Shown: positions 43,051 through 52,399, counted from the first letter of the stretch. The stretch: DNA of 64,000 nt from Enterocloster asparagiformis (GCA_018380885.1 JAGZSY010000008.1:1-64000); one strand, 5' to 3'. Notes: a model not told the origin generated them from the letters alone. Translations and numbers: made by a program.

Positions 43051-44235
43051 ATGCAGACAAAAAGCAGTTTACAGTCCTATAAGGCCATTGACGAGACCCA
43101 GGTAAACGCATACTTAGACCGGGCGGCCGGGCTGGTGCGGGAAAACCTTCCGCAGTTCCAGGATTGCTTCCCGGATTCCAACAGCATCGGGAATTTTTAT
43201 CCCCCCTCTGAGAATGTGGAGTGGACCACAGGCTTTTGGACCGGCGAGATATGGCTGGCCTACCAGCGCACCGGGGATGAGAGGCTGAGACGGGCCGGGG
43301 AAATCCAGGTGCGGTCCTTCCTGGACCGGATCACGCGCCGCGTGGACGTGGATCACCACGACATGGGCTTTTTGTACACCCCCTCCTGCGTGGCCGCCTA
43401 CAAGCTCACCGGTGATGAGACAGCCAGAAAAGCGGCCCTTCTGGCCGCCGACAACCTGATGGGGCGGTTTCACGAAAAAGGCCAATTCTTCCAGGCCTGG
43501 GGGGCTCTCGACGCCCGGGACAACTACCGTCTGATCATCGACTGCCTGCTGAATATGCCCCTGCTGTTCTGGGCCAGCGAGACCACGGGCGACGGGCGGT
43601 ACAGGGAGAAGGCGCAGGCCCACATCAGGACGGCCATGGACTGTGTGATCCGGCCGGACCGCTCCACCTACCACACCTATTTCTTCGACCCGGATACGGG
43701 ACGCCCCACAAAGGGCGTCACCCACCAGGGGAACAGGGACGGCTCCGCCTGGAGCCGCGGCCAGGCCTGGGGCATCTACGGCAGCGCCCTCAGCTACCGG
43801 GCGGGCCGCGATGAGCGGTACCTGGACATTTTCCGCAAGGTGACGGACTATTTCCTGGAACACCTGCCCTCCGACCTGATTCCCTACTGGGATTTCGACT
43901 TTGACGACGGCAGCAGCGAGCCGCGGGATTCCTCCTCGGCAGCCATCGCGGTCTGCGGGATGCTGGAGATGGCCCGTCATATGGAACCGGAGGAGGCCGG
44001 GTACTATACCCTCATGGCAAGGCGTCTCCTCCTGGCGCTCTGCGAGTCCTGCGCCGTGAAGAGCTCCGACGAGTCCAACGGCCTTCTGCTGCACGGCACC
44101 TACGCCCGCGCCAGCGCAGGCAACCCCTGCAAGGACCGGGGCGTGGACGAGTGCAATACCTGGGGCGATTATTTTTATCTGGAAGCCCTGACCCGCCTGG
44201 CTGGGGACTGGAAGCCGTACTGGTATGAAGATTGA
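43051..44235 (+). CDS. GH88-family unsaturated glucuronyl hydrolase
   Basis: 394 residues with the alpha/alpha barrel pattern of family 88: VEWTTGFWTGEIWLAYQRTG, DHHDMGFLYTPSCVAAYK, LIIDCLLNMPLLFWAS (including the catalytic Asp region), GNRDGSAWSRGQAWGIYGSA and PRDSSSAAIAVCGM. It removes the 4,5-unsaturated uronic acid that a lyase leaves on oligosaccharides, so it completes the job of the preceding gene. Cytoplasmic. Ends the operon, with a terminator following. Confidence 0.92.
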   Translation: MQTKSSLQSYKAIDETQVNAYLDRAAGLVRENLPQFQDCFPDSNSIGNFYPPSENVEWTTGFWTGEIWLAYQRTGDERLRRAGEIQVRSFLDRITRRVDVDHHDMGFLYTPSCVAAYKLTGDETARKAALLAADNLMGRFHEKGQFFQAWGALDARDNYRLIIDCLLNMPLLFWASETTGDGRYREKAQAHIRTAMDCVIRPDRSTYHTYFFDPDTGRPTKGVTHQGNRDGSAWSRGQAWGIYGSALSYRAGRDERYLDIFRKVTDYFLEHLPSDLIPYWDFDFDDGSSEPRDSSSAAIAVCGMLEMARHMEPEEAGYYTLMARRLLLALCESCAVKSSDESNGLLLHGTYARASAGNPCKDRGVDECNTWGDYFYLEALTRLAGDWKPYWYED

Positions 44236-44259
44236 CGGAAAATGATACTGTGACAGGGC

Positions 44260-44305
44260 CGCCGCCCTGCCGGCCGAAGGATTGGCTGGCAGGGCGGCGT
44301 TTCCT
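44260..44305 (+). terminator. Terminator of the uronate-glycan operon
   Basis: CGCCGCCCTGCC pairs with GGCAGGGCGGCG across about 15 bases and is followed by TTTCC, 25 bases after the GH88 stop. Confidence 0.65.
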
Positions 44306-44458
44306 GTGCCCCTGCGCCGCGGGCCTGGACACTGTGCGCTCGTAAGAGGGCGGTAAATTTCGCAAATAGGGGAGGAAAATGCCCGTCGGCCGTGTTATAC
44401 TGGTGATCAGAGGACAAGGTGGGAGAAGCGCTTGTCCAAAAGAGGGAGGAACGAGAAT

Positions 44459-45928
44459 ATGGAGCCAATTTACGAAATCATTCACCGTTCGCTGACGCCG
44501 GAGGGCGTTCTGCCGGACGATTTCAGCCTGCCCAATCCGGATGCCGGGAAGATTCATTTTGCGGACGGAGCGATGGACGGAATCGCGGTTTTTCATATGT
44601 CAGGCTCTTCGGAGGATACACAGCTGCTAAAGCAGGCGGTGTGCGCAGCCGACAGAGGCGACCGGGACGAGGCGCTGGACCTGGTGGCGCGGTTCTGCGA
44701 AAAAGGCCATATGCTGGGCGCCATCGACGATATCCAGCAGTATATTATCGACCGCAGGGAGGAGCTTGCGGCCAAAAAGCTGTTTTTGCTGGGCAGGGAC
44801 CTGATGCTTGAGGGCACCCACCGGGAGGCGGTGAAGTTCGGCATGTCCCTGCTGGAGCTGTTCGACATCAGCGGGAACGAGCCGGTGAAGGAAGCGGTGC
44901 GCGAGCTGGCCTGCTCCGACGAGTTTACGATTTTCGCCTTGTTTCTTATGCGTTCCTGGGATGATCCGGACCAGGAGATTTTCCGGGCGGCCAAAAGGAC
45001 CAGGGGCTGGGGGAGAATCCACGCGGTGGAGCGCCTGAACCCGGAGACGGAGGAGATCAGGAGCTGGCTCCTGGCCGAGGGCTGGAACAATACGGTGCTT
45101 CCTGCTTACTCGGCCCTGGAGTGCTTCCAAAAGGCGGACTGCGCCAAGCTTTTGGAGGGGGAGATGACCCGGGAACAGTACGGCAGTATGTCGGGACTGA
45201 TGGACGGGCTCATGGACGAGGGGCCGATCAGCGGAATCTCGGCCTGCGGCAGCCCGGAGCGCGTGCTGGAGGCATTTCTTTATCAGAGCGGCCGGTTTGA
45301 GCTCACACCCTCCGAGTACTCCGTGATCGCGCAGATTCTTGACTACGCGGAGGAACACCAGATGGAATCCGTGGCCGGTCAGGCGCAGGCGCTGCTGCAA
45401 AGCGGGGCGTGCCGGACCCTTTTCCAGCGGGAGATGGAACGGGGAGAGAATCTGCGCCTGGCAAAGCGCCTGGGGCTTGACTATGTCCCCTATGCAATGG
45501 ACGCGGTCACCAGGGATTTTCGAAAAAATTACCACTATGTGGACCTGCTCATGCCGGAGGGAACCCATGCGCAGGAGTTGATCCGTCTGTTTGAGGAAAA
45601 GCTTCCGCTGGAGGAGATGGCCTGCGGGAGCGCGGACGAGATGGGGCTGGGGGAAGCATTTGCGGACTACCGCATTCTGCTCTATATAGTCCAGCACTTG
45701 AAAAGCCGCCCGGGCATGGGAATCAGGCTGATTCAGGCAGCGGTCAATGCGCCGGTGGTCAACAACCGGAATATGGCGTTGAATGTGCTGGAGGAGTGGA
45801 CAAAGGCCCGGGAGCTGCCTCTGGCGGAGTGTTACCCGGAGCTTTGGGAGATGCTGCGCGGGCTGCGGGATCACGAGGTCCGCGAGGACGTCCGGGGCAG
45901 GATGGACGCCCTGATCGGGGAGGCGTGA
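44459..45928 (+). CDS. Large helical-repeat protein of unknown function
   Basis: 489 residues from the ATG at 44459 (GGGAGG ten bases upstream; an earlier TTG is possible). No signal or membrane segment. The predicted structure is almost all helical, HEAT/TPR-like, with segments such as LAAKKLFLLGRDLMLEGTHR, YSVIAQILDYAEEHQMESVA and NMALNVLEEWTKARELPLAE. Relatives in Lachnospiraceae are sometimes labelled limonene hydroxylase without basis. It is one base from the next gene, with which it forms a pair. Function not known. Confidence 0.6.
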   Translation: MEPIYEIIHRSLTPEGVLPDDFSLPNPDAGKIHFADGAMDGIAVFHMSGSSEDTQLLKQAVCAADRGDRDEALDLVARFCEKGHMLGAIDDIQQYIIDRREELAAKKLFLLGRDLMLEGTHREAVKFGMSLLELFDISGNEPVKEAVRELACSDEFTIFALFLMRSWDDPDQEIFRAAKRTRGWGRIHAVERLNPETEEIRSWLLAEGWNNTVLPAYSALECFQKADCAKLLEGEMTREQYGSMSGLMDGLMDEGPISGISACGSPERVLEAFLYQSGRFELTPSEYSVIAQILDYAEEHQMESVAGQAQALLQSGACRTLFQREMERGENLRLAKRLGLDYVPYAMDAVTRDFRKNYHYVDLLMPEGTHAQELIRLFEEKLPLEEMACGSADEMGLGEAFADYRILLYIVQHLKSRPGMGIRLIQAAVNAPVVNNRNMALNVLEEWTKARELPLAECYPELWEMLRGLRDHEVREDVRGRMDALIGEA

Positions 45929-45929
45929 G

Positions 45930-47828
45930 ATGGAGCTCAACGTCAATTCGCCGGCCTATTTTACCGAGCGTTTCGGGGTGGACGATCAGGTGTACCGCAT
46001 GTGCCAGCAAACGTATGAATATCTGCGGGAAAGGGAGTACAGCCAGACCCTCCATGTGATTGGGATCATGACGGTCGCCGCGCCGGAGGAGCTGTATGAA
46101 AACGGAACCTGGAGCGAGGGCCTGCGGTTCCTGGACAATAAAAATACCGCAGCAATCCGGGTGAAACTGGATTTTGCGCGCTACCGGGACGGAGACAGCG
46201 CGGTCAGGGTCCGCATAATGCGGGAGGCCATTTTGCGGGCGGTGAAGAAGGTCAAAGCAAAGGGGAAATTTGCGTACGAGGAGTTTGAGCGGGACCTGCA
46301 CGAGTTCTGGGGCGACAGCCCTGTTCCGGTGGTGGGAGGAGTTTACTCCATGTACGTGGATGAACTGGGAAAATATGGGGCCTATCAGGTGCTGGAGGCG
46401 GAAAAAGACAGCGTGCTCTACGTGGTCCTGGACTATCTGGGCGACGAGCCGCCCAAGGGGGAGGAGATTGCCAGCCTGAAGCCCCTTTACCAGGAGCGTT
46501 TTCGCAGCCACCACAAGCTGGATATGAAGTATATATCAAACGGCCGGGTTCCCATGGATTATATCCTGGCCGGCGTCTGCCCCCCGGCCGCGTCCGGGCG
46601 CTGCAACGTGTTCTCCGGAGACTGGGGGGACGGCAGGGAATACGTGTACGAGTACGACTGGAGCCAGGCGGATCAGGAGGAGCGGGCGCAGTACAAGCGG
46701 TATATCAACAGCGGCGATATGGTCGAGGTGGGGAAGGAGCGCTTCCGGAAAAATTACGGCGGGCTGAACATGAGGCTGTACCAGGCGGCCGGCGGCGATC
46801 TGCCCATCCATCAGTTCCCCTGTCTGACCTTTGTGGAGATTGAAGGGCCGTGCCCGGAGGTGACCGGCTGGATCGCCGGGCGCTCGCTGATTCGCACCTT
46901 CCGGTGGAAAGCGCCGGAAACCGAGGTTTTGGATTTCAGAGGCACAAACATACGCTTTCTGGAGCTGGACGCCACGGGTGTGAAAACGCTCTATCTGCCG
47001 GAACATGCGCGCCGCCTTGAACTGACCGGCAAATTGGATTCAGAGCTGCGGATTGTGGGCTGTCCGGGGGAGGGGACCGCGTGTTCCGGGCGTGGAATCG
47101 ATGTCACGCTGTCCCTGGGCGCTTCAAAGCTGGCGGCCTATGGGCTGGGGGAGAACGGCATAAAGGTGGGCGCGCTCTGCCTTACGCAGATCGGGGAGTT
47201 GGACCTGGAAGCGGTGGCGGAGTTCTTCGGGCAGATCACCTCCCTCACGCTGCGGGGCAAGCCGGGTGTGCTGACAAATTTTGGCGCGCTGGAAAAGCTG
47301 AGAGGGCTTCGGACCCTGGCGATCCAGGATTTGTTTGGATATGGGGAGGAGGAGACAGCGGTTCTGGAACGGCTTTTTGGGCTTCGGCGGCTTTGGATGG
47401 ACAGCGTGCCGAGGGAAGCGGGAGCCGCGGCGAGAAAGCGTTTTAAAAACCGGCTGGATTCCCTGGATATCCGAAAGCTGCGGGCCGACGGCTGGATGAA
47501 GGAGAATCTGGACAATCCGTTCCGGCACTGGGACGGCAGCGACTTTGTGCCCGCCGCCGCGTTCAGGAAAGCCTCGGCCCAGTACCAGGCCACGAGAAGG
47601 CTCCTGCAACAGGCGGCAAGCCGCGGGGAGCTTGAGCAGGCGGTGAGGGACTACGGGGAATGCTTTAACCGGCTGAACCGGAGATATGAGGAGTTTATCG
47701 AGACCGAGGAGCGCGAGGACGTGTTTTCGGCGCTGGAGCGGCTGTACCGTGAGGAGCTTGGGAGCGGCGCTCCCATGGGTTTGGAGGAATTTTTGGGCAT
47801 ACTGGATGGTGTGCGGGATGATTGGTAA
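45930..47828 (+). CDS. Two-part protein: immunity-like N-terminus and LRR-like C-terminus
   Basis: 632 residues. Residues 1 to about 130 (ERFGVDDQVYRMCQQTYEYL, YSQTLHVIGIMTVAAPEELY, VRVRIMREAILRAVKKVKAK) resemble an immunity-protein domain of polymorphic toxin systems. After a middle domain, residues about 330-520 contain leucine-rich-repeat-like strands (VLDFRGTNIRFLELDATGVK, ITSLTLRGKPGVLTNFGALE, LRGLRTLAIQDLF). The C-terminus is a helical coil. Cytoplasmic. It begins one base after the stop of the helical-repeat gene. Domain naming is tentative. Confidence 0.55.
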   Translation: MELNVNSPAYFTERFGVDDQVYRMCQQTYEYLREREYSQTLHVIGIMTVAAPEELYENGTWSEGLRFLDNKNTAAIRVKLDFARYRDGDSAVRVRIMREAILRAVKKVKAKGKFAYEEFERDLHEFWGDSPVPVVGGVYSMYVDELGKYGAYQVLEAEKDSVLYVVLDYLGDEPPKGEEIASLKPLYQERFRSHHKLDMKYISNGRVPMDYILAGVCPPAASGRCNVFSGDWGDGREYVYEYDWSQADQEERAQYKRYINSGDMVEVGKERFRKNYGGLNMRLYQAAGGDLPIHQFPCLTFVEIEGPCPEVTGWIAGRSLIRTFRWKAPETEVLDFRGTNIRFLELDATGVKTLYLPEHARRLELTGKLDSELRIVGCPGEGTACSGRGIDVTLSLGASKLAAYGLGENGIKVGALCLTQIGELDLEAVAEFFGQITSLTLRGKPGVLTNFGALEKLRGLRTLAIQDLFGYGEEETAVLERLFGLRRLWMDSVPREAGAAARKRFKNRLDSLDIRKLRADGWMKENLDNPFRHWDGSDFVPAAAFRKASAQYQATRRLLQQAASRGELEQAVRDYGECFNRLNRRYEEFIETEEREDVFSALERLYREELGSGAPMGLEEFLGILDGVRDDW

Positions 47829-47856
47829 ATGAGAGTGACAAGGAGCGTGAAATAAA

Positions 47857-48504
47857 ATGGAAATTGAATTGAGGCGGGAACGGCCGGAGGATTACAGTGA
47901 GACGGAACGGGTGGTGCGGGAGGCATTTTGGAATCACTTCTGTCCGGGCTGCGACGAGCATTATCTGCTCCATATTATGCGCGGCTGCCCGGCATTTCTG
48001 CCGCAGCTGGACATTGTGGCGGTGCACGAGGACAGAATTGTGGGAGTGTCGGTCTGCGTGAGGGCGGTGATCAGAGGGGACGACGGGGCAGACTGTGAGG
48101 TTTTGACCTTAGGGCCTATCGCCGTTCTGCCGGAATATCAGGGCAGAGGCGTTGGAAGCAGGCTGATCGCACACACGAAGAAGCTGGCGCTGGAGCTGGG
48201 CTTTTGCGCGATTTTCCTCTGCGGCGACCCGGACTATTATTCCCGGCAGGGCTTCATCCCCACCGAACGGCTGGGCATCCGCACCGCGGACAATCAGTAC
48301 GCCGCGGCCCAGCAGGTCTGCGAGCTGCGCCGGAGCGCGCTGTCCGGTATCCGGGGGCGGTATGTGGAGGATGAGATTTATCAGGTGGACGCGGCCGCTT
48401 CCGCCGAGTTTGACAAGTCCTTTCCCGCCAGGGAGAAGATAAGCGGAACGCCGTCCCAAAAGCGGTTCGAACAGATTGTCGCAATGCGCAGAGATGCGAT
48501 ATAA
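47857..48504 (+). CDS. GNAT N-acetyltransferase (YhbS-like)
   Basis: 215 residues. N-terminal LRRERPEDYSETERVVREAF, the beta strands VLTLGPIAVLPEYQ and the acetyl-CoA loop QGRGVGSRLIAHTKKLALEL, then IFLCGDPDYYSRQGFIPTE, are diagnostic of the YhbS-like GNAT branch. The C-terminal 70 residues are the extension usual in this branch. The acyl acceptor is unknown. AAGGAG lies 11 bases upstream. It follows the immunity/LRR gene by 28 bases on the same strand. Confidence 0.9.
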   Translation: MEIELRRERPEDYSETERVVREAFWNHFCPGCDEHYLLHIMRGCPAFLPQLDIVAVHEDRIVGVSVCVRAVIRGDDGADCEVLTLGPIAVLPEYQGRGVGSRLIAHTKKLALELGFCAIFLCGDPDYYSRQGFIPTERLGIRTADNQYAAAQQVCELRRSALSGIRGRYVEDEIYQVDAAASAEFDKSFPAREKISGTPSQKRFEQIVAMRRDAI

Positions 48505-48632
48505 GAGCGTCAGTCCTGAAAAAAATGCAATCTCAGCGATTGGGAGCGGACGGCCCGGCGAAGGCCGCCGCTCTCCGGAGACGGGACGGACCACGGTGTT
48601 TCGCCCTCCCGGCGCGCCCCTTAAATTAGGAC

Positions 48633-48661
48633 TTTACAAAAATGCAAATGGAAACTATAAT
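48633..48661 (+). promoter_or_regulatory. Strong promoter upstream of DUF503/glpP
   Basis: TTTACA (48633-48638), 17-base spacer, TATAAT (48656-48661). The 339-base gap 48505-48843 holds this promoter, an upstream GC-rich stretch and about 180 bases of leader. I see no convincing gene there, only a possible 20-codon ORF at about 48714-48776. Confidence 0.7.
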
Positions 48662-48843
48662 AAAACAGAACTCATAAGTTTGGTAAATGATGGAAAATGC
48701 CGGGAGCCTCAGGTGATAATTAAAGAACAGGATCGTTTGGAGAAACGGCGCGTGACGACTATGGCGGAAGCATAGGGTTGCCGCGCTTATTTTGTAGGCG
48801 GTTGGGGGAGGCGGCCCGCGCTGCGAATATAAGAGGAAAGGCT

Positions 48844-49128
48844 ATGATGATAATTGGCATGGAAATTCGTCTCTACGCTCCGTGGGTTCATTCCCTGAAG
48901 GAGAAGCGCATGATTGTCAAAAGCCTGACCGCCAAGATCCAGAACCGTTTTCACGTTTCCGCGGCGGAGGTGGAGGCCCAGGATGTCCATCAGACAATTG
49001 TGATCGGGGTGGCGTCCATTGTGCCTCACAGGGCGCAGGCGGACCGGTTTGCCCAGGAGGTGCAGCGGTTTGTGGAGGAGAGCACAGAGGCGCAGGTGAT
49101 GGATGTACAGACAGAGCTTTACAGTTGA
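48844..49128 (+). CDS. DUF503 (YlxP-like) protein
   Basis: 94 residues from the ATG at 48844 (AGGAAAGG upstream). MIIGMEIRLYAPWVHSLKEK then RMIVKSLTAKIQNRFHVSAAEV is the DUF503/YlxP pattern, a small ferredoxin-like-fold protein often encoded near translation genes. Relatives bind no known ligand. Here it is upstream of an orphan GlpP instead of the usual infB/rbfA neighbourhood. Confidence 0.85.
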   Translation: MMIIGMEIRLYAPWVHSLKEKRMIVKSLTAKIQNRFHVSAAEVEAQDVHQTIVIGVASIVPHRAQADRFAQEVQRFVEESTEAQVMDVQTELYS

Positions 49129-49171
49129 AATACGAGATGAGGCGTAAAATATTGCCGGAAGGAGAGTTGAC

Positions 49172-49732
49172 ATGAAATTCTGGGAAATTTTAGAGGATTG
49201 TCCGGTGATCGCTGCGATCAAGGACGAAGAGGGCTTGAAGAAATGTCTGGATCTGGACAGTCAGATCATATTTCTGTTGTTCGGGGATATCTGCAATGTA
49301 GAGCGGTATGTGGACATGGCCAAAAGCGCGGGCAAAACCGTGTTCGTACATATGGACCTGATCGTGGGACTCAGCAACAAGGAGATATCCGTGAACTTTA
49401 TCAAGGAGCACACGAAGGCCGATGGCATCATCTCCACCAAGCCGCAGCTGATCCGGCGGGCCAAGGAGCTGGGCCTGTACGCCATTCTGCGCATGTTTGT
49501 GATCGATTCCATGGCCCTTGGAAATGTGACGAAGCAGTGCGCCACCATGCCGCCGGATGCATTTGAGATTCTGCCGGGCGTGATGCCAAAAATCATTCGG
49601 GAGCTTCACAATCGCATCTCCATCCCGATCATCGCCGGCGGCCTGATCGCCGACAAGGAGGACGTGATGAACGCCCTGGAGGCCGGAGCGCTGGCGATTT
49701 CCTCGACCAACCAGAAGGTGTGGCTGATGTAG
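49172..49732 (+). CDS. glpP: Glycerol-3-phosphate-responsive antiterminator
   Basis: 186 residues. The TIM-barrel-like sequence with IIFLLFGDICNVERYVDMAK, VFVHMDLIVGLSNKEISVNF, DGIISTKPQLIRRAKELGLY and EILPGVMPKIIRELH matches GlpP, which in Bacillus binds glycerol 3-phosphate and glp leader RNA to allow transcription past a terminator. The last residues include IIAGGLIADKEDVMNAL. No glp transport or dehydrogenase gene is adjacent, so its RNA targets lie elsewhere. GGAAGGAG before the ATG. Confidence 0.92.
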   Translation: MKFWEILEDCPVIAAIKDEEGLKKCLDLDSQIIFLLFGDICNVERYVDMAKSAGKTVFVHMDLIVGLSNKEISVNFIKEHTKADGIISTKPQLIRRAKELGLYAILRMFVIDSMALGNVTKQCATMPPDAFEILPGVMPKIIRELHNRISIPIIAGGLIADKEDVMNALEAGALAISSTNQKVWLM

Positions 49733-49790
49733 CACAGGAGCGGACGAAAGCATGCTCTCCGTCGGTAAAATAGAATAATCAAGCGTTTTG

Positions 49791-49825
49791 ATCTCCGGTG
49801 CGGGTTGCGGCCGGAGATTTTTTTT
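49791..49825 (+). terminator. Terminator of the DUF503-glpP unit
   Basis: ATCTCCGG and CCGGAGAT pair around a 12-base loop, followed by eight T residues, about 60 bases after the stop. Confidence 0.85.
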
Positions 49826-49867
49826 GAGAGGAGATGATGGAGCGGAGGGAAACTTGTGGGGATTGAA

Positions 49868-49927
49868 ATGCGCCCCTTTAAGCCAGATGACGGAGATAAT
49901 CAAACTGTCTGGCTTAAGGGGGCGCAT
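49868..49927. repeat. Long inverted repeat between converging transcription units
   Basis: Twenty-base arms (49868-49887 and 49908-49927, starting ATGCGCCCC and ending GGGGCGCAT) pair with one mismatch around a 20-base loop. It sits between glpP and the convergent gene at 49958. It could be a bidirectional terminator, though T runs are weak, or a mobile palindrome. Confidence 0.7.
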
Positions 49928-49957
49928 ATTTATGCTTTTATGGCAGCAGCGGACTGG

Positions 49958-52399
49958 CTATGACCGAAGCGATTTGCCGCAGAACGGACAGAACATCGCG
50001 TTGGATTTTGTTACCAGTTTGCCGCAGTGTGGACAGAATACGGCGGAAGCGGCGTTTTGAGAAGCCTCTGCGTTATGGCTGCCTCTGTCCGAACCGGAAG
50101 CGGCCGGCTGTCCGCTGGCCGGAGACTGCTCGGTGGAGGCCGTGGGCTGCGGTTTTGCGGGACCGGCGCTTGGGGCCGCGTGCCTGGGCGCGGAGGCCGT
50201 GGGCTGCGGCTTTGTGGGTATTACGCTTGAGGCAGGATGTTTAGGTGCGGAAGCAGCAGTTCCATGGCTGTCCGGTTCTGCGGCAGCCGGTCCCGGGTTC
50301 GCGCCTGTATGCGAATTTTGCGCTGCGCCGGGAGTATCGGGGCTTTTTGCCGTGGAGGGCTGATGGTCAGCCTCCGGCGGCATTGCGGAGGCTTTCCCGC
50401 GGATGTGCGCCTTTTTAGCGGCTTTCTTACCGCCTGTGGGGCCGCCCGGCAAGGGCCCTGATCCCGGCTTTTCTCCACGTCCGCCTGCGGCGTCCGGTCC
50501 CTGCAGAGCCGGCTTGCGTTTTTTGAGCACGCGGTTCAGCACCATCAGAAGGATTGCAATCAGCAGGCATAGACCGGCGGCAATGGCCAGAGTCAGAAAT
50601 ACCTTGTGCAGCGACTCGTACTCCTTCAGCATATTGTGAGCTTCCTGAGGCGAGCGCTGAGCCGCCCGGATAAAGGCCAGGGACTCCGCGGCCTGGCGGG
50701 CCCTTTCGGCCAGCAGCCGGGCAAAAGCCGCGGCGGCGGACAAAAAGAGCGTGATCAGCAGAGCGACGTTGCGCAGGGTGGTGACCGTCATGACTCCGCG
50801 GGCAAGACCCCGGCGCTTTCCGAGGACAACGCCGGTGAGGATTAATACCAGAACTGCCGACATACCCACCAGCATGGTGAAAAACATGGGGAGATAACCC
50901 ATGTCGCTGTCACCGCCGTCCTGGCCGGCCGCCATGGCCGCGGCGGCCGGCACATCCCCGTGGTAGATTGTGATGTTCTGTGCAGACTGGTTGCCGGCCG
51001 GGTCCGTGGAAATCACGGCGAAAATATTTTCAGCTTTCTCTAAAGCCAGGTCAACGGAGAAGCTTCCCTCCTCGCCCAGCGGATATTCCGTGCCATTGAC
51101 CGTGAGCTTGCAGCCTGGCTCCGTTTCTCCTGTGAGCAGGAAACGATCCTCCGCCACCGAGATGGAGTCCACCTTCTCATAAAAGCGCAGAATAGGGGCG
51201 ATGCGGTCCGAGTAAACGGATTTCCGGTAGATCACATCGGTCATATCATCCAGAGAACAGAGAACGCTCACCTCATTGGAAAATTCCTCCAGCTGGATGG
51301 AGATGCTGTCGCTCCCTGTTAAGACCACCTGCTGCTGGACGTCGTTTACCGCAATAACCGCATTTCTCTGCGCGTCCGTCTCATAGGTGATTACCGCCTG
51401 GACGCTGTTGGTGTTTTCCGGCGTGTCGATAGAAAGAGTCAATCCCTGTTCCCAGTCGATCTGACGGCGGTATGGGGCGGAGGCTACGCCGTTACGGGTA
51501 TAGACCAGTTCCACGGTGAGGCTGTGGACTTCCGGCGGAACATCAAACACAGCGGAAGTGTAGTTGTTATCCAGGCTTTGATAATCAATAGGCGTGTCAG
51601 GTGAGGCGTCTGTGTAATAGGCGGCCAGATACTGATCGCAGGATACTTTGTAATCGCTCCAGTCCATGGTGAAAAGCCGAGAGGCGGGATCTACAATTAC
51701 GTGCACCCCGCTCATAGCCTCAGGCTGATGGTCGTTGACATATCCAAAATTCTGCTCTGTGATACGCGTGTCATTGGTCTCAATGGCATATTCCTTAAAA
51801 TAGACCTCCAGCTCCAGAAAATAATTATCATAGGATGACAGATTATTCAGGCTGACCTTTCGGACCTCATCCTTGTTAGCACGGGCGGTACCGTGATCCA
51901 ACTCCCTTTGTCCTGTTACATTACGGCTTTCATCTAATAGAACAGCATATACCACATAATTGTAGGTAATATCTTTGGGATAGCTGGCGTTAAACAAGAT
52001 CTCAGCCTGGCGGTTTTCGACGCCCTGAAGCGAAAGTGATTCAATGGTCAAGCTGGGTGTATACTCAATATAATTGGCGGTAATGGACGGGTTGGTTTTT
52101 TTGTCGTAACGAATCAACCATTGGCCCGCCAGGGCATCCGGAAGGTAGAAATAAAGGATGTTGTCCCCATGATCAACAGTGACATTTCCTGCTGCCTCAG
52201 AATAAGCCGTATTGTCGGGCGAAATCAGGGTGATATCCGGCACTTCTGTCTCATAATTGATGGAGACCACGATGTTAGCCTGGCGTGGCAGAACCATCAA
52301 TTCCTTAGATTGTTCCTCTGCTTGGACAGTTAAAGTCATCCCTGCCAAGGTCAGCAGAAACAGAAGTGTGCCCAGTATATGCTGTAGTAATCGTTTCAT
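49958..52399 (-). CDS. Exported multi-TM protein with C-terminal zinc ribbon
   Basis: 813 residues. The signal peptide (1-27, ending TLTVQA) precedes about 480 residues of extracytoplasmic beta-rich domains (Ig-like pattern, for example LTGETEPGCKLTVNGTEYPL). Three membrane helices follow (about 505-530, 542-562, 595-622). A Pro/Ala-rich cytoplasmic tail ends in a zinc ribbon with FCPHCGKLV and FCPFCGKSL. GGAGCA lies near the start. It is the second gene after the VWA gene, 32 bases apart, so they probably form one membrane machine. Function unknown. Confidence 0.65.
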   Translation of the reverse strand: MKRLLQHILGTLLFLLTLAGMTLTVQAEEQSKELMVLPRQANIVVSINYETEVPDITLISPDNTAYSEAAGNVTVDHGDNILYFYLPDALAGQWLIRYDKKTNPSITANYIEYTPSLTIESLSLQGVENRQAEILFNASYPKDITYNYVVYAVLLDESRNVTGQRELDHGTARANKDEVRKVSLNNLSSYDNYFLELEVYFKEYAIETNDTRITEQNFGYVNDHQPEAMSGVHVIVDPASRLFTMDWSDYKVSCDQYLAAYYTDASPDTPIDYQSLDNNYTSAVFDVPPEVHSLTVELVYTRNGVASAPYRRQIDWEQGLTLSIDTPENTNSVQAVITYETDAQRNAVIAVNDVQQQVVLTGSDSISIQLEEFSNEVSVLCSLDDMTDVIYRKSVYSDRIAPILRFYEKVDSISVAEDRFLLTGETEPGCKLTVNGTEYPLGEEGSFSVDLALEKAENIFAVISTDPAGNQSAQNITIYHGDVPAAAAMAAGQDGGDSDMGYLPMFFTMLVGMSAVLVLILTGVVLGKRRGLARGVMTVTTLRNVALLITLFLSAAAAFARLLAERARQAAESLAFIRAAQRSPQEAHNMLKEYESLHKVFLTLAIAAGLCLLIAILLMVLNRVLKKRKPALQGPDAAGGRGEKPGSGPLPGGPTGGKKAAKKAHIRGKASAMPPEADHQPSTAKSPDTPGAAQNSHTGANPGPAAAEPDSHGTAASAPKHPASSVIPTKPQPTASAPRHAAPSAGPAKPQPTASTEQSPASGQPAASGSDRGSHNAEASQNAASAVFCPHCGKLVTKSNAMFCPFCGKSLRS

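Noticed and set aside
48476..48775. 99-codon ORF between GNAT and DUF503
   Set aside because: It overlaps the GNAT end, runs through a clear promoter and shows no protein-like pattern.
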